From Verrucomicrobiales bacterium (GTDB lineage Bacteria > Verrucomicrobiota > Verrucomicrobiia > Limisphaerales > UBA9464), in NCBI GenBank assembly GCA_003445095.1, contig DLVS01000144.1:1-7346 (forward strand): a DNA stretch of 7,346 bases, written 5' to 3'. The notes under the pieces were generated by a model. The model was given only the letters and a program-made list of their open reading frames with translations. It had not been told where the DNA came from and ran no database searches. The translations under genes and the position numbers were made by a program. Shown here piece after piece: positions 6,652 to 7,346 of this stretch (the first letter of the stretch is position 1; the number at the start of each line of letters is the position of its first letter).

Positions 6652-7346
6652 ATGAGCAAGAAAATCAACACCACCTCCATCGGCCTGTTCATCGTCACCG
6701 GCGTGGCGCTGGGCGTCATCGGCCTGCTGCTCTTCAGCTCGTCGAAGATGTTCAGCAAGACCCGCGACGTCATTGTCTATTTCAATGACTCCCTCAACGG
6801 CCTGAGCGTGGGCGCCCCGGTCAAATACCGCGGCGTCACCATTGGCTCGGTCACGCAGGTGATGATCCTGTTCAATCAGGCCACCAATGATCATGCCATG
6901 CCGGTGATCCTCGAAATCGAGGACAAGCTAGTGCGCCAGCGGTTAGGGGATAAGGCAGGCCAAGAATTCTACTCGCAAATTACCGATGAGCGGATCAGAG
7001 ACGCACGGATCAAACAAGGCCTGCGCGTCTCGCTTCAGACCGAGAGCCTCGTCACCGGCGTGCTCTACGTGGACATGCGGATCAATCCCAAAGCGCCGCC
7101 GCCGGTGTTCCACCAACTGGAGCAGATTTACGTCGAGTATCCCACCGAGCAGACCCAAATCGCGCAGCTATTCGAAAACCTCGGCAGCCTCGACCTCAAG
7201 GGTCTGCAGACCAACCTCAACGGGCTCATCGTCCGTCTTGATACCACGGTGGGCGAATTGAAGATGGCCGACATCAACGCCGGCGTCACGAACCTGCTGT
7301 TTTCCGCGAACCGGCTGGTCACCGATCCCGACATCACCAACGCCCT
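6652..7346 (+). CDS. mlaD: MlaD/PqiB-like MCE-domain protein (3' truncated by the window end)
   Basis: ATG 6652 opens a frame that runs 231 codons to the window end without a stop. Residues 1-9 are cytoplasmic; 10-28 form one hydrophobic anchor (IGLFIVTGVALGVIGLLLF) that is not followed by a cleavage site, so it should stay in the inner membrane with the rest in the periplasm. The MCE domain spans about 38-143: YFNDSLNGLSVGAPVKYRGVTIGSV (starting at Tyr43) and later GLRVSLQTESLVTGVLYVDM. The wording SVGAPVKYRG and LTGxLYVD is closer to PqiB/YebT proteins than to E. coli MlaD, but the operon position is that of mlaD. Residues after 165 look helical and may begin the coiled-coil needle seen in longer MCE proteins. 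MCE proteins form hexamers that channel lipid from the MlaE/MlaF complex. No Shine-Dalgarno site precedes it; it starts three bases after mlaF and is probably coupled. Confidence 0.9.
   Translation, partial: MSKKINTTSIGLFIVTGVALGVIGLLLFSSSKMFSKTRDVIVYFNDSLNGLSVGAPVKYRGVTIGSVTQVMILFNQATNDHAMPVILEIEDKLVRQRLGDKAGQEFYSQITDERIRDARIKQGLRVSLQTESLVTGVLYVDMRINPKAPPPVFHQLEQIYVEYPTEQTQIAQLFENLGSLDLKGLQTNLNGLIVRLDTTVGELKMADINAGVTNLLFSANRLVTDPDITNA

Noticed and set aside
5830..6894. 354-codon antisense open frame opposite mlaF and the MCE start
   Set aside because: Shadow frame; it would cross two well-supported genes and has no recognisable domain.

Overview
The window is a GC-rich (by eye about 60%), densely coded piece of a diderm (Gram-negative) bacterial chromosome. 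Every supported gene reads on the + strand. Three mla-type genes, a secreted M48 protease and a PPK2 kinase point to a free-living bacterium with an outer membrane. The STAS-MlaE fusion, the PqiB-like MCE protein and the lack of clear Shine-Dalgarno sites before mlaF and mlaD would fit Verrucomicrobiota or a related PVC lineage. Some Proteobacteria are not excluded, and I hold this placement weakly.

Layout. (1) Bases 1-1991 hold the end of an RbbA-like ABC transporter (ATPase domains lie upstream, outside the window) followed two bases later by a YhhJ-like ABC-2 permease. This is the tail of a yhiI-rbbA-yhhJ type export operon. (2) Bases 1992-2221 are a 230-base gap with a perfect 18-base palindrome, a second overlapping hairpin, a doubtful small ORF and an AT-richer leader. 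(3) Bases 2222-3127 encode a class I-like polyphosphate kinase 2 with a lysine-rich N-terminal extension. (4) Bases 3163-4671 encode a secreted M48 zinc metalloprotease of the BepA/YfgC type; the TPR half is replaced by a PsbP-like region and a LysM-like tail. (5) Bases 4691-7346 hold mlaE (STAS domain fused to the permease), mlaF (ATPase) and the first 231 codons of an MCE-domain substrate-binding protein (MlaD/PqiB type) that runs off the window end.

How they work together. The mlaE-mlaF-MCE set is a retrograde or anterograde phospholipid transporter of the inner membrane, with the MCE protein reaching into the periplasm. The M48 protease sits 19 bases upstream, so it probably shares their transcript and may belong to the same envelope-maintenance unit. 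PPK2 ends 35 bases before the protease start and may be the first gene of that operon, although its role (polyphosphate/nucleotide interconversion) is metabolic. The rbbA/yhhJ pair is likely a separate transcription unit that ends in the 230-base gap.

I see no RNA gene, insertion sequence, CRISPR array, phage gene or obvious defence system. The most notable points are the protease-lipid transporter linkage, the unusual protease architecture, a patch of unusual codons in the MCE gene, and the mutually exclusive hairpins before ppk2.
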